Source: Brumimicrobium salinarum (GTDB lineage: Bacteria > Bacteroidota > Bacteroidia > Flavobacteriales_D > Crocinitomicaceae). Taken from it: a stretch of DNA of 64,000 nucleotides. Shown piece after piece: positions 1 through 9,202 of this stretch (positions within the stretch are counted from its first letter, which is position 1; each line of letters begins with the position of its first letter). Both the position numbers and the translations under genes were made by a program. The stretch spans positions 52,419 through 116,418 of the forward strand of contig NZ_PJNI01000011.1 in NCBI RefSeq assembly GCF_002844555.1. Direction: 5' to 3'. The notes beneath the pieces were generated by a model. The model did no database searches and was not told the origin of the DNA. It saw nothing but the letters and a program-made list of their open reading frames with translations.

Positions 1-187
1 GGTTTCTACCAGTTCTCGCTTTACGATTAGAAATAGAGAACGAACCAAATCCAATTAAAGAAAGACGATCACCGTCTTTTAATGCTCCAGTTGTCGCGTT
101 AATAAATGCATCTAATGCTTTCTTTGCATCAGCTTTTGACAATCCAGCTTCAGAAGCCATTGCTTCCACTAATTCTGCTTTGTTCAT
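1..187 (-). CDS. HU-family DNA-binding protein (3' end beyond window)
   Basis: Small histone-like protein that binds and bends DNA in the nucleoid. The visible N-terminal 62 residues begin MNKAELVEAMA, followed by the helix-turn-helix dimerisation part (LSKADAKKALDAF) and the strand segment LIGFGSFSISNRKARTGRN, which is the HU/IHF signature. The gene runs off the left edge, so about 28 C-terminal residues of the usual 90 are missing from view. The start is set by the conserved N-terminus, with no competing upstream start. It lies downstream of fmt on the same strand but has its own promoter. HU versus IHF subunit cannot be separated here; HU is favoured. Confidence 0.93.
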   Translation of the reverse strand, partial: MNKAELVEAMASEAGLSKADAKKALDAFINATTGALKDGDRLSLIGFGSFSISNRKARTGRN

Positions 188-224
188 AGTTATGGTTTTT
201 GTTTGTTAAAAATTAATACTGTAG

Positions 225-254
225 CAAATATAGCGGAATATCCAATAATCACAA
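225..254 (-). promoter_or_regulatory. Promoter of the HU gene
   Basis: On the minus strand a TATATTTG box (225-232) matches the Bacteroidetes -7 consensus TAnnTTTG. A TTG (252-254) lies 19 bases upstream, in the spacing known for the -33 element of these promoters. This predicts a leader of roughly 30 bases before the HU start. Confidence 0.65.
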
Positions 255-392
255 GTGTTTCGAATAAAAAATGCGATTTTTTGTTGAAAAAACTGTCAAA
301 ATGTTGAAAATATTGAGCTGAACCTACCTATTTAATTGACTTTTTTTGAATTTTATGGTGTGAATTTCACAAATAATTAATTTCAAATACAG

Positions 393-527
393 ATGAAGTT
401 ATATTTTTTGTCGACCAATTGCCTTAAAGCGAATAGCTATTTTTATAATATATATTGTTGTAAACATTTTACTGACGAGAATCTAATCAATCGATGGGTT
501 GCTGGAGAATTAAATTTGAAATTCTAA
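393..527 (+). CDS. Candidate 44-residue ORF between HU and fmt
   Basis: The 397-base stretch between the HU start and the fmt stop (188-584) holds no recognisable gene apart from the HU promoter. The only open frame I could trace is this ATG-initiated one, starting MKLYFLSTNCLK and ending VAGELNLKF. I see no -7 box, ribosome site or recognised family. An ORF of this length arises easily by chance in AT-rich DNA, so treat it as a possibility only. Confidence 0.15.
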   Translation: MKLYFLSTNCLKANSYFYNIYCCKHFTDENLINRWVAGELNLKF

Positions 528-584
528 TTATACATTCCTAATGGTCAAAGTATCATTCTAAAATGAATATATCGTTGAATGTTT

Positions 585-1556
585 TTATAATACAAGTGAC
601 CATTCTTCTGGTTTAAAACCAAGTAAGAATGCTGTTGCATCTAGTCTTTTCTTGCCTTCTAGTTGAAGTGTTTTAATGATTAATCTACCTTCAGGATGAC
701 TAATGTAAAGCTCTCCGTTCTCTTTCTGTAGCGCTATTTCTTTATAATGTGTTGAGAGCTCAATTTCAGAAGTAAAAACCTTCATTGTTTTAATATCTTC
801 GGTTTTTGTGTTTTTTATTTTTAACCATGCTGTAGGATAGGGAGACATTCCTCTGATAAAGTTATGAATTGTCTCAAGAGACTGTGAGAAATCAATTAGG
901 CAGTCTTTTTTATTAATTTTTGGGGCTTCTTTTAGTTCATGATTTGATTGTGGATAAGTGGTAACTGTTCCCTGTCGAATTTCTTCTATGGTGTCAATAA
1001 CCGTTTCTGCTCCAACCAACATCATTTTATCGTGCAGAGAGCCAGCGGATTCATTTTTACCAATCGTTATTTTATCTTGTTTGATAATATTTCCCGTATC
1101 GATCTTTTCATCTATAAAAAATGTAGTAACTCCAGTTTCTTTTTCTCCATTAATGATTGCCCAGTTAATGGGAGCGGCACCGCGATACTGTGGTAGTAAA
1201 GAACCATGTAAATTAAAGGTTTTCATTTTGGGAAGTTCCCAAACTACTTTAGGTAACATTCGAAAGGCAACAACAATAAAGAGATCAGCATTCAATTCTT
1301 TTAATCTTAAAATAAAAGATTCATCTTTTAAGTTTGTTGGTTGTAAGACGGGAATTTTATTTTTCACAGCACATGCTTTCACTGCACTTTCTTTCAATTT
1401 TCTACCTCTCCCAGCCGGTCGATCTGGTGCAGTTACGACTGCTTTTATGTTATACCCTTCTTTAATAATGCGTTCTAATATAGTCACCGCAAATTCAGGA
1501 GTTCCCATAAAAACGATGCTTAAGTCTTCTTTTTCTTTCATTGGTTTTATTGTCAT
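585..1556 (-). CDS. fmt: Methionyl-tRNA formyltransferase
   Basis: Transfers a formyl group from 10-formyl-tetrahydrofolate to Met-tRNAfMet for translation initiation. The N-terminal formyltransferase domain shows IVFMGTPEFAV, the proline/arginine-rich loop APDRPAGRGRK, and the catalytic segment NLHGSLLPQYRGAAP, with TGVTTFFID following; the C-terminal OB-like domain ends at about residue 323. The frame stays open up to 1634, but those extra codons lie inside a repeat (1590-1737), so I place the start at 1556 (MTIKPMKEKEDL). The ATG at 1541 (MKEKEDL) is equally plausible. Length then fits the family (about 310-320). No convincing promoter is visible. HU lies downstream. Confidence 0.95.
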   Translation of the reverse strand: MTIKPMKEKEDLSIVFMGTPEFAVTILERIIKEGYNIKAVVTAPDRPAGRGRKLKESAVKACAVKNKIPVLQPTNLKDESFILRLKELNADLFIVVAFRMLPKVVWELPKMKTFNLHGSLLPQYRGAAPINWAIINGEKETGVTTFFIDEKIDTGNIIKQDKITIGKNESAGSLHDKMMLVGAETVIDTIEEIRQGTVTTYPQSNHELKEAPKINKKDCLIDFSQSLETIHNFIRGMSPYPTAWLKIKNTKTEDIKTMKVFTSEIELSTHYKEIALQKENGELYISHPEGRLIIKTLQLEGKKRLDATAFLLGFKPEEWSLVL

Positions 1557-1589
1557 TTTAAAATACGCTTTTTTTAATGTTGCACTGTT

Positions 1590-1737
1590 CTCGATACACC
1601 TCCATTTCATTCCAGCACTCGAACTGACGTGCAAGCTCGATACACCTCCATTTCATTCTGATACTCGAACTGACGTGCTCGTTTTCGTCAGTTCGAGTGA
1701 TTTTATGTAGTGAAACGGAATAAAATTGTATCGAGAA
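1590..1737. repeat. Cluster of three copies of a 43-52 bp dispersed repeat
   Basis: Two direct copies (1590-1632 and 1636-1678) start ctcgatacacctccatttca and end actcgaactgacgtgc, differing at only a few central bases. A third, diverged copy (1686-1737) is inverted: it starts cgtcagttcgagtg and ends gtatcgaga. All lie between fmt and the MATE gene, running into the false N-terminal extension of fmt. The arrangement resembles small palindromic dispersed repeats of Bacteroidetes genomes; no transposase is nearby. Confidence 0.75.
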
Positions 1738-1774
1738 CCGAAAACCCCAATATAATTCTACGCCTTCCTAATAA

Positions 1775-3106
1775 TCAATACTCTTTTTTGCGCCAATTAA
1801 ATATCGATAAATATAATAAGGAAAATACTCCTAGAGAGATAAAATAGAGATACTCAACAGTCCAAACAGCTTCAATGTTCCATTTCCAAACCTTTATTGT
1901 TACATAAGCGTAAGCAATATATAGAATCATACATAAGACTTCAATTAAAAGGGTTACTCTGGTGTTTCCAGACCCATTAATGGTTTGGAAATACGGTGTA
2001 GAAAGTCCAAAAAACAAGATAGATCCAAACATTAGCCTTAATATATAAGCACTGTCTTCTATATATGCTGGGTCTGGATTAATAATGGCTATCAATGTTT
2101 CAGGGTAGAGTAAAGCACCGTGAAAAATGAGTAAAAGAAATACAATAATTAGGAATTGGATACGGTGGACGATTTTAGGAATAATCTTTTTGTCAGCAAT
2201 GTCCATATATTGAGCAACATAAGTTTTTGTTGTTGCTGCAAAGCCAAAAATGGGGACAAAAGCTAGAAAATATATTGCTCTGATGTTCTGAGAAACGGTG
2301 AGATCATACGTACTCATTTGTTCAATCCAAATAAAGAAAACCGTCCATGTTGCAAGTGCAAAAAATCCTTGAATAACGAGAGGTAGACCTACTTTGAATA
2401 ATTGTCTAAGACTTTTTAATGTTACTTGGAATTGTTCAAAGATACCATGAGTCTTCAGCTCTTTTGAGTTGAATAATAATATCAACAACACTAAACCTGT
2501 TATTCCTTCTGAAATTACAGAAGCCAACGCTGCTCCTTTTACGCCCATTGGTGCCAAATCCCAAAATCCAAATATTAGGAGATAATCTAGAATTATATTT
2601 GAAATGGCGAATATTATAGTGCTCACCATTATCACCCAAGTTTTTCCTGTGGCCATGAAAAAACTGTTTAAACTCAGCATTAAAATTCCCATGAAAAAAC
2701 CATAAGAACGAATAGATAAAAAGTTTATTTGTTCCTGAGCAAGCTCTTTGTTTTTTGAATAATTTATCAAAAAATCATCGGTTCCAATTTGTATCAAAAG
2801 AAAGAAAGCTATGGCAAAGGAAAAAATGACAAGCATTGCCGATTGTAGCACTGCATTCAAAGATTTGGGCTCATTTTGACCTATTCTCCGCGCCATTATA
2901 ATTTGAGAAGCATCTCCTAATCCCGTTAATCCCATAAAAAGAGTAACATAAATTAGTCCTGCATTTCCGCTTGCGTCAAAACTTATAGTGCTGTATCGAC
3001 TTAGAAAAGCTGCATCCGTAATCATTACGATAGACTGAATGAAAGTCCCTAACATTAAAGGAAATGCAACCTTTAAGATTTGAGGATAGGAATAAGAGAG
3101 TCTCAT
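1775..3106 (-). CDS. MATE-family efflux transporter
   Basis: Inner-membrane multidrug/toxin exporter driven by an ion gradient, 443 residues with about 12 hydrophobic segments in two halves. The N-terminus (YPQILKVAFPLMLGTFIQS) and the TDAAFLSRYS and LGDASQIIMARRIGQNE segments are typical of MATE proteins. The second half begins near LFKVGLPLVIQGFF. The substrate cannot be told from sequence. The gene lies 57 bases downstream of the polysaccharide operon's last gene on the same strand; that gap carries a short direct repeat (tttaagggagagggag, twice, about 3110-3150), so co-transcription is possible but it is probably not part of the polysaccharide pathway. An export role for a lipid-linked glycan is unlikely because a separate Wzx-like flippase is encoded in the operon. 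Confidence 0.88.
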   Translation of the reverse strand: MRLSYSYPQILKVAFPLMLGTFIQSIVMITDAAFLSRYSTISFDASGNAGLIYVTLFMGLTGLGDASQIIMARRIGQNEPKSLNAVLQSAMLVIFSFAIAFFLLIQIGTDDFLINYSKNKELAQEQINFLSIRSYGFFMGILMLSLNSFFMATGKTWVIMVSTIIFAISNIILDYLLIFGFWDLAPMGVKGAALASVISEGITGLVLLILLFNSKELKTHGIFEQFQVTLKSLRQLFKVGLPLVIQGFFALATWTVFFIWIEQMSTYDLTVSQNIRAIYFLAFVPIFGFAATTKTYVAQYMDIADKKIIPKIVHRIQFLIIVFLLLIFHGALLYPETLIAIINPDPAYIEDSAYILRLMFGSILFFGLSTPYFQTINGSGNTRVTLLIEVLCMILYIAYAYVTIKVWKWNIEAVWTVEYLYFISLGVFSLLYLSIFNWRKKEY

Positions 3107-3163
3107 GGGTTTTAAGGGAGAGGGAGGAGTTTAAGGGAGAGGGAGAGATAAAATTAGTTGTGA

Positions 3164-4297
3164 CTATTTAACCAACTTTAAGATACCATTTAGGATTCTT
3201 TGTCTGTCTTGATCTGTTAAATTTGAACCACTAGGCAAACAAAGACCGATTTCAAATAAATTTTCAGCGACATCAATACCATAGTAATCACAGTCCTTAA
3301 AAATAGGCTGTAAGTGCATAGGTTTCCATAGAGGTCGAGTTTCTATGTTTTCTTTTTCTAATGCTAAACGTAAGTCTTCACGTGTAAAACCTGCTTTTTC
3401 TGGGTGTATTAACACCGTCGAAAGCCAACGGTTACTGAAAACTCCTTCAGGTTCATCGACAAATTCAAATCCTGGTAGGTGACCTAAACTTTCTTTATAA
3501 AAATCATAGTTTTTTCTTCTTGCTTGGACATGACTATCTAAAACCATCATTTGTCCACGACCAATACCAGCAGTAATATTAGACATGCGGTAATTGTAAC
3601 CAACTTCGCTGTGTTGATAGTGTGGAGCTTGATCTCTTGACTGAGTTGCAAAAAATACTGCGCGTTGTTTCTCTTTTTCAGTATTACAAACTAACGCACC
3701 ACCGCCTGAAGTTGTGATAATTTTATTTCCATTAAAAGATAAAATGCCGTACTTTCCAAGCGTACCACAGTTTTGGCCTTTAAAGTTACTTCCTAATGCT
3801 TCAGCAGCGTCTTCAATAACAGGAATATCGTATTTCTTTGCGATAGCATTTATTTCATCTGCTAAATAAGGCATTCCGTACAAATGAACTCCAATAATTG
3901 CTTTGGGTTTAACGCCATGTTTTTTTATTGTTCCTTCAATAGCATCAATTAAATCAGTTGGACAAATGTTCCATGTTCTTGTTTCACTGTCTACAAAAAC
4001 AGGATGTGCTCCTTGATACATGATTGGATTTGCTGAAGCTGAAAACGTCATAGACTGACAAATTACAAAATCACCTTGTTTTACACCAAGCATAATCAAA
4101 GCAAGATGAATAGCAGCTGTTCCAGCAGATAGAGCAGCAACGTGTTTATCCTCTTTGATGTAGTCTTTTAAATCTTCTTCAAAACCATTCACGTTTGGAC
4201 CTAATGGAGCCACCCAGTTTTCGTCGAAGGCTTGTTGAATGAATTTTTGCTCATGGCCTCCCATGTGAGGTGAAGAGAGCCATATTTTCGAGTTCAT
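3164..4297 (-). CDS. DegT/DnrJ/EryC1-family PLP sugar aminotransferase (PglE/LegC-like)
   Basis: Aminates a 4-keto nucleotide sugar using pyridoxal phosphate. Seen: the N-terminal WLSSPHMGGHE, the LSAGTAAIHLAL cofactor-phosphate motif, the EDAAEALGSNFKGQNCGT aspartate region, and the Schiff-base lysine in SFNGNKIITTSGGG (near residue 190). Length (377) fits the family. It is the last gene of the polysaccharide operon, 85 bases after a PglD-like acetyltransferase and a PglC-like priming transferase. By analogy with diacetylbacillosamine synthesis it probably makes UDP-4-amino-4,6-dideoxy-GlcNAc, but the matching 4,6-dehydratase (PglF type) is not in this window, so the exact sugar is inferred. 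Confidence 0.9.
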   Translation of the reverse strand: MNSKIWLSSPHMGGHEQKFIQQAFDENWVAPLGPNVNGFEEDLKDYIKEDKHVAALSAGTAAIHLALIMLGVKQGDFVICQSMTFSASANPIMYQGAHPVFVDSETRTWNICPTDLIDAIEGTIKKHGVKPKAIIGVHLYGMPYLADEINAIAKKYDIPVIEDAAEALGSNFKGQNCGTLGKYGILSFNGNKIITTSGGGALVCNTEKEKQRAVFFATQSRDQAPHYQHSEVGYNYRMSNITAGIGRGQMMVLDSHVQARRKNYDFYKESLGHLPGFEFVDEPEGVFSNRWLSTVLIHPEKAGFTREDLRLALEKENIETRPLWKPMHLQPIFKDCDYYGIDVAENLFEIGLCLPSGSNLTDQDRQRILNGILKLVK

Positions 4298-4382
4298 ACT
4301 TTTCTAACTTAATTATTGTTCTAATTCTTTATTTATAGATAAATCAAAAAATGCACTCACGCAGTGCATATACTTCTTTTTA

Positions 4383-5006
4383 TCATTTATTTTCATCAAC
4401 TCCACCGATTGTAGACTTAATTATCTTACCAGGATTTCCAACTACCGTTGCGCCGTCCGGAACATCTCTAATGATTACAGCTCCAGCACCAATTGTGCAC
4501 CATTTACCAACTTTAATTCCTTGAATTATATTTGCGCCAATACCAATATGAGTTCCTTCTCCAATCTTTACATTCCCAGCTATTCCTACGTTAGGAGAAA
4601 TATGGACGAATTCTTCAATTTTACAATCATGATCAATGGAAGCATTCGTATTGATTATACAATGCTTACCAATTTTCGATTCTGAATTAATACTTACTCC
4701 TGCCATAACTACAGAGCCTATATCTATGTTTACACTACTTGAGAGTGAAGATTTGGGGTGTATTAACTTGGTGTACTCTTTTAAACCAAACTGCTCAACT
4801 ATTTTTTTTCTAATTGTATTGTTTCCTATTGATATTATCCAATACTTATCTTTTGCTTTAAACTTATTGTGTATCTGAATATTCAAGAGTGACTTTAAAT
4901 CTGCATTATCATCAACTAAGCCAGTAACTTTCCAATTTGTACTTTCGGCAATTTCAATTAAAACTTTAGCATGACCACTAGCACCAAATAAATATAATTC
5001 TTTCAT
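4383..5006 (-). CDS. Sugar O/N-acetyltransferase, left-handed beta-helix (PglD/NeuD-like)
   Basis: Acetylates the amino group (or a hydroxyl) of a nucleotide sugar. Residues 1-80 form the small Rossmann-like N-domain of the NeuD/PglD/VioB family (ELYLFGASGHAKVLIEIAE), and residues 90-200 carry hexapeptide repeats such as IGKHCIINTNASIDHDCKI and VKIGEGTHIGIGANIIQGIKV. The conserved acceptor His is in SIDHDCKIE. Length (207) is normal. Its start codon overlaps the stop of the priming transferase by 4 bases (ATGA), indicating translational coupling. Together with the next gene (aminotransferase) it suggests synthesis of an acetylated amino sugar used as the first residue of the glycan. Confidence 0.9.
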   Translation of the reverse strand: MKELYLFGASGHAKVLIEIAESTNWKVTGLVDDNADLKSLLNIQIHNKFKAKDKYWIISIGNNTIRKKIVEQFGLKEYTKLIHPKSSLSSSVNIDIGSVVMAGVSINSESKIGKHCIINTNASIDHDCKIEEFVHISPNVGIAGNVKIGEGTHIGIGANIIQGIKVGKWCTIGAGAVIIRDVPDGATVVGNPGKIIKSTIGGVDENK

Positions 5007-5608
5007 TTATTTCCTTTAAAAACTTCCATCGTAGCTTGTCCGTCTTGAGAAATTCCTTCTCTAACAAACACTTTTTTCAATGTCAAAAGTATAATTTTTA
5101 AGTCTAACCAAAAAGACAAGTGATTTATATAATAAACGTCATATTCAAATTTCTTTTGCCAAGATATAGCATTACGACCATTTATCTGTGCCCATCCTGT
5201 AATTCCTGGTTTTATTTCATGTCTGCGTTTTTGTTCTTCATTGTACAAAGGTAAATACTCCACTAGTAGGGGACGAGGGCCTATTAAACTCATGTCTCCT
5301 TTTATTACGTTAAGTAATTGAGGAATTTCATCCAAACTTGTTTTCCTTATGAACGAACCTGTTTTTGTTAACCGTAAATAATCAGGAAGAAGATTTCCCT
5401 GCTTGTCTTTTTTATCATTCATCGTTTTAAACTTGATGACCTTAAAAATACGTTCATTTTTACCTGGACGTTTCTGAAAGAAAAACGGTTTACCATTATT
5501 AGCGAAAATCAGTAGTAGGGTAATGATTAGAAATATAGGAGATAAAATTAAAAATCCAATAAAGGCAGCGAAGAAGTCGAAAAGGGGTTTTAAGATGGAT
5601 TTATACAT
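5003..5608 (-). CDS. Priming phospho-sugar transferase (PglC-like, bacterial sugar transferase family)
   Basis: Transfers a sugar phosphate from UDP-sugar to undecaprenyl phosphate, starting the repeat unit at the inner membrane. One re-entrant hydrophobic segment near the N-terminus (FFAAFIGFLILSPIFLI) is followed by FFQKRPGKNERIFKVIKFKT, TSLDEIPQLLNV, the IGPRPLL segment and RHEIKPGITGWAQINGRN, the family signature. The short form (about 201 residues) matches PglC, not the large WbaP type. The frame is open up to 5716, but the conserved protein begins MYKSILKPLFDFF at 5608, overlapping the preceding glycosyltransferase by 8 bases. Its last 4 bases overlap the acetyltransferase start. Confidence 0.93.
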   Translation of the reverse strand: MYKSILKPLFDFFAAFIGFLILSPIFLIITLLLIFANNGKPFFFQKRPGKNERIFKVIKFKTMNDKKDKQGNLLPDYLRLTKTGSFIRKTSLDEIPQLLNVIKGDMSLIGPRPLLVEYLPLYNEEQKRRHEIKPGITGWAQINGRNAISWQKKFEYDVYYINHLSFWLDLKIILLTLKKVFVREGISQDGQATMEVFKGNK

Positions 5609-6788
5609 GTTTTTCAATTGTATCAGCGAACTGTTTGCAAAGTAAGCCTTTGTCATATTTATTTTTAGCCAGATTTCTTGCATTCTCACCCATTTGTTTA
5701 ATAAGGGCAGTGTCATTTTGTAACAATCGGATTTTATTTACTAATTCTTTAGGTCGGTTAGGGTCAACATAAAATCCACAATTGTTTTTTTCTACAATCT
5801 CTTTTGTCCATCCAGAAGAGTTAACAATGATTGGTTTTCCAGCGGATAAAGAATCAAATAATTTATTTGGAGAGTTCGTATATAAGATTGGAAGGTCTAA
5901 AAAACTGACCATGGATACATCACAGAGGTTTACAATTTCAGAAGTTTCCTGCATAGGGAACTTTCCTAAAAACTTAACATTTGATAATCCTAAATCTTTA
6001 CATTTATTTATAAGTTGTTCTTTTATAGCACCTCCACCAACAAATATAAACTCCACTGTTTTATCACTATTTAATAACTTTGCAGATTCAATAATGGTAT
6101 GAACTCCATTGGCTAATCCTATTGCACCAAAGTGAATGATTTTAAAACTCTCTTGTTTCAAGCCTAGTGATTTCTCTAATTCTAGATTCTTATCCCTCGG
6201 CCAAAACTCATCAATTTTCGACATATTTGGAATCATCGTAGTTTTTTCTTTAGGAACATATTTTAGAACTCCTTCTAACATTCCAGGTGATAAGGCAATT
6301 ATATGTTTCGCGTTTTTATAGATTGATTTTTCAAACCTTCGCATTATTCTAATTAGTAGCTTGTTTCGAATTGCCCCCATTTGTATAGGAACTTCAGGCC
6401 ATAAATCTCTAACCTCAAAAACATACGGTATTCCCTTAAACCATTTTAATATAAGTGCGGGTACTCCAACCGTTAGTGGTGTTGAAGTGGCGATGACTAA
6501 ATCTATATCCTTTTGTTTCATAGCCAATCTACTGGCTTTAAACATAAAACTTAGAAAGGCTTTTAATCGCTGACGAATACTCATCGATTGTTGATAATCC
6601 TCTTTAATGTATATCACATTAATTCCATCAATTTTTTTTCTTTCTATTTTTTTTGAAATATCAATAGAACTTGTAATCATGGTAACCTCATGGCCTCGAT
6701 TAATTAGCTCTTTTGCTAGCCAGTACGACCTAGTTCCTCCAGACTCTGAAGGTGTAACGAAATATTGATGGATGTATAGTAGATTCAC
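5601..6788 (-). CDS. Glycosyltransferase family 4 (WbuB/WcaI-like)
   Basis: GT-B fold enzyme that adds a sugar to the growing lipid-linked repeat on the cytoplasmic face. The N-domain starts MNLLYIHQYFVTPSESGGTR, typical of WbuB-like fucosamine/amino-sugar transferases. FEVRDLWPEVPIQMGA follows, and the C-domain carries HFGAIGLANGVHTIIE and the nucleotide-sugar-binding stretch NSPNKLFDSLSAGKPIIVN. Length 395 is normal. It lies 27 bases downstream of another GT4 gene and overlaps the priming transferase. The sugar donor cannot be read from sequence; WbuB similarity hints at a deoxy-amino sugar. Confidence 0.9.
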   Translation of the reverse strand: MNLLYIHQYFVTPSESGGTRSYWLAKELINRGHEVTMITSSIDISKKIERKKIDGINVIYIKEDYQQSMSIRQRLKAFLSFMFKASRLAMKQKDIDLVIATSTPLTVGVPALILKWFKGIPYVFEVRDLWPEVPIQMGAIRNKLLIRIMRRFEKSIYKNAKHIIALSPGMLEGVLKYVPKEKTTMIPNMSKIDEFWPRDKNLELEKSLGLKQESFKIIHFGAIGLANGVHTIIESAKLLNSDKTVEFIFVGGGAIKEQLINKCKDLGLSNVKFLGKFPMQETSEIVNLCDVSMVSFLDLPILYTNSPNKLFDSLSAGKPIIVNSSGWTKEIVEKNNCGFYVDPNRPKELVNKIRLLQNDTALIKQMGENARNLAKNKYDKGLLCKQFADTIEKHV

Positions 6789-6815
6789 TTTAATCTTATT
6801 TTGATTCTAAAGGTA

Positions 6816-7943
6816 TTACTTCTCTAGAATGTTTTGATAGATGTCTGTATATTTTTTAGCAATTTTAGACCAGTCCAGTTGGCCTACAACTTGTTGTGGA
6901 TTAAAATTAAACTTATTATAATTTTCAATGATTTTCAACAATCCATCAGCAATTGATTCGACAGACTTTGGGTTTACAGCTACTCCAATGTTTTCTTTAA
7001 AAACACCGTCTATTCCTTCGTTTCTAGTGTATAACACAGGGATGCCCTGAGAAAGTGCTTCGGCATATACTAAACCAAACGTTTCTTGAATTGAGGGCAT
7101 AACAAAAATATCAGTTTGTTTAAACAGTTTACTTAATGCTGTTTTACTGTAGATTTTACCAAGAAAAGTAATATTCGTTTTGTTGGAAACTTGAGATAAT
7201 ATTTTTTTTTCTTGGTGTCCACCTCCACCGACAAGTGTTAGTGTGCATTTAATACCCAAATCATTAACTTTTTCAATTGATTTAATTAATCGCAATACAT
7301 TCTTTGTTTTCGAAAAGACACCGATATAAAGCAAGTTGACAGGTAAGTTAATTATCATTCTGCGTGGTTTAACGTTTTTCAACCAATAATTATCTAAACC
7401 ATTCAAAATAACAATCGTCTTTTCTGCTAAGCACGCTCCCTGTTGTTTTACTTTATTAATTTCAAGAAATCGTTCTCTATACCGTGGGGTGATGAAGATG
7501 ATTTTTGTTGCTTTACTTAATATCTCAAGCCCTTGCTTTTTTAAGTGAGGTAATTTCCAGAATTGATTTAAATCTGAACCTCTTACAGCAATTATGTAAG
7601 GAATGTTAAACTCTTTATTTAATTTCAGTGCAACAGCTCCATCGCTGAACCAAGTGTGAGCGTGAATGCAACTAACTTTATTGAACTCTACTTTGGTTTT
7701 AATGTCTTTATCAATCTTATTTATTTTAATGTTAAATAAAACACGATCAATGTGCATATTTAAAACATTACTATAAATAATCTTTGATTCTTTTTCTTTT
7801 AGTTCAATACTATTTTTACCAATGCTCTTACTACTTTTTATTGGGGTATAAATTATTTGTTTAACTCCACTTTGATCGAGATTTGAAATCAAATTTTTGT
7901 AAACAGAAGAGCCAGCATAATCGTTTGTAATGTGGAGAATCAT
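6816..7943 (-). CDS. Glycosyltransferase family 4
   Basis: GT-B glycosyltransferase of 375 residues in the polysaccharide operon. Seen: N-terminal MILHITNDYAGSSVYKN, an Arg/His acceptor region (HAHTWFSDGAVALK, AVRGSDLN), the hinge NLLYIGVFSKTKNVLRLIKS, and the C-terminal donor-binding motif PSIQETFGLVYAEALSQGIP with the E-x7-E arrangement (E in QETFGLVYAE). Retaining mechanism is expected from the family; donor and linkage are unknown. A 99-base gap (7944-8042) without features separates it from the EpsG-like gene upstream. Confidence 0.9.
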   Translation of the reverse strand: MILHITNDYAGSSVYKNLISNLDQSGVKQIIYTPIKSSKSIGKNSIELKEKESKIIYSNVLNMHIDRVLFNIKINKIDKDIKTKVEFNKVSCIHAHTWFSDGAVALKLNKEFNIPYIIAVRGSDLNQFWKLPHLKKQGLEILSKATKIIFITPRYRERFLEINKVKQQGACLAEKTIVILNGLDNYWLKNVKPRRMIINLPVNLLYIGVFSKTKNVLRLIKSIEKVNDLGIKCTLTLVGGGGHQEKKILSQVSNKTNITFLGKIYSKTALSKLFKQTDIFVMPSIQETFGLVYAEALSQGIPVLYTRNEGIDGVFKENIGVAVNPKSVESIADGLLKIIENYNKFNFNPQQVVGQLDWSKIAKKYTDIYQNILEK

Positions 7944-8042
7944 GAATAGTTTTTATTTAACTCTTAGTTGTTGGAAGATATCTACTGTATAGTATATATC
8001 TAATAAAGAATTGTTTATTGTTTTGTAGTTATGACTTTATAG

Positions 8043-9202
8043 TCAATCTTGATCAAAGAAAAACTGATATATTAGATGTGAGTCTTCTGAAGCTACAGCA
8101 ATTGAAGATAAAAAAACACCAATAAATAAAACGATTAAAATTAAAAATAATACTTGATTTTGTGGTGTTTTGTTTTTTATTAAATAATAGGCAAAATAGG
8201 CATACATTATTGTTTCAAAAATATAGAAATACCTAAAGGGCCTTGTTACCGAAATATAACCTATAGGAAACATATAGGAAGTTATTAAACCTATAAAAAA
8301 GAGAAAATAAATGATGGTGAATTTGTTGGTATCGTAAAAGTCTTTCAGTTTTTGACTATAAAATATGATAATGATATTGATGATTATTTTCGAATAATAA
8401 ACTAAATTAGTTCCCTCACTTTCAATATAACTGTTTTTAAGACCTTCTATCCCATACGTTTTGCCATAAGCTTTTCCACCTCCTAATAATGTTTTATAAA
8501 CATCTAATAAAATTTCGGTTTTAGGTAATAAAAACAGAAAGTAACTTTGAATTAGAAATGCTACTCCGAGCAATAAAAGTTGTAGCTTTATACTTTTAAA
8601 ATAGTCTTTTGAATTGCGTAAAATGGGGTAAAGAATGATGAGAATAGCCGCACTATAGTGAAACATACTGCTTGCAATACACAATGCCAAATAGGTCCAA
8701 AAGCGTTTTTCTGCTATATAACGAACAGCAACTAACCATACGCACAGTGCTAATGCTTGTCTTATTCCATTCATCCAAAAAACCCATTCATAGTTAGTGA
8801 ACAGAAAAAATACTAAAAAGGAAATAGGTACTTCTCATTTTTGAAAGCATAGAAAAAGAGAAATACTTGAATAAATGCAAGAAAAGAAAAGTAGTAGACA
8901 TAATGAAGGTTGAGTCCCTGAAAAAAATGGGTTATTATATCAAATAATGGTTCGCCTTTAGATACATCTACTCTCTGCTTGTAAGCATTTAGATAATCCA
9001 AATGATCTACTCCTACATCGTAACGCATTCCAAAAACGATGGCAAATAGAATTAATGGCAGAATGATGTAAATTTTCCAAAATGACTTATTCTCTTCCTC
9101 AGCTGATACTATTTTAGAATAGCTATGTCTCTGTTGAGTTACCATAGAAAATAACATCATTACAGCAAATAGTGAAGAATAAACCAATAAGCTCTGAAGC
9201 AT
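8043..9202 (-). pseudogene. EpsG/Wzy-like polysaccharide polymerase, frameshifted
   Basis: Multi-pass membrane protein of the EpsG family, the probable repeat-unit polymerase of this operon. It is split into two frames. The first part (9202 to 8813, 129 codons) has two to three membrane segments and the family's FGMRYDVGVDHLDYLNAY motif, then stops at KNEKYLFPF. The second (from 8774 back to 8043, 243 codons) resumes with MNGIRQALAL, the conserved NxxRQ motif. Between them the -1 frame reads on without stops (LVFFLFTNYEWVFW). Adding one T to the minus-strand T5 run (8815-8819 on the plus strand) restores a normal 386-residue protein. So this is a one-base loss in a homopolymer: a real mutation, a slippage-based switch, or a sequencing error. 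The start overlaps the GT2 stop by one base. Confidence 0.85.

Noticed and set aside
1557..1634. N-terminal extension of fmt (26 residues)
   Set aside because: Its 5' part lies in dispersed repeat DNA and the conserved protein starts after it.
958..1710. 250-codon plus-strand frame
   Set aside because: Antisense shadow of fmt; no family match.
5609..5716. Longer start for the priming transferase
   Set aside because: It overlaps the preceding glycosyltransferase over 116 bases; the family starts at MYKSILKPL.
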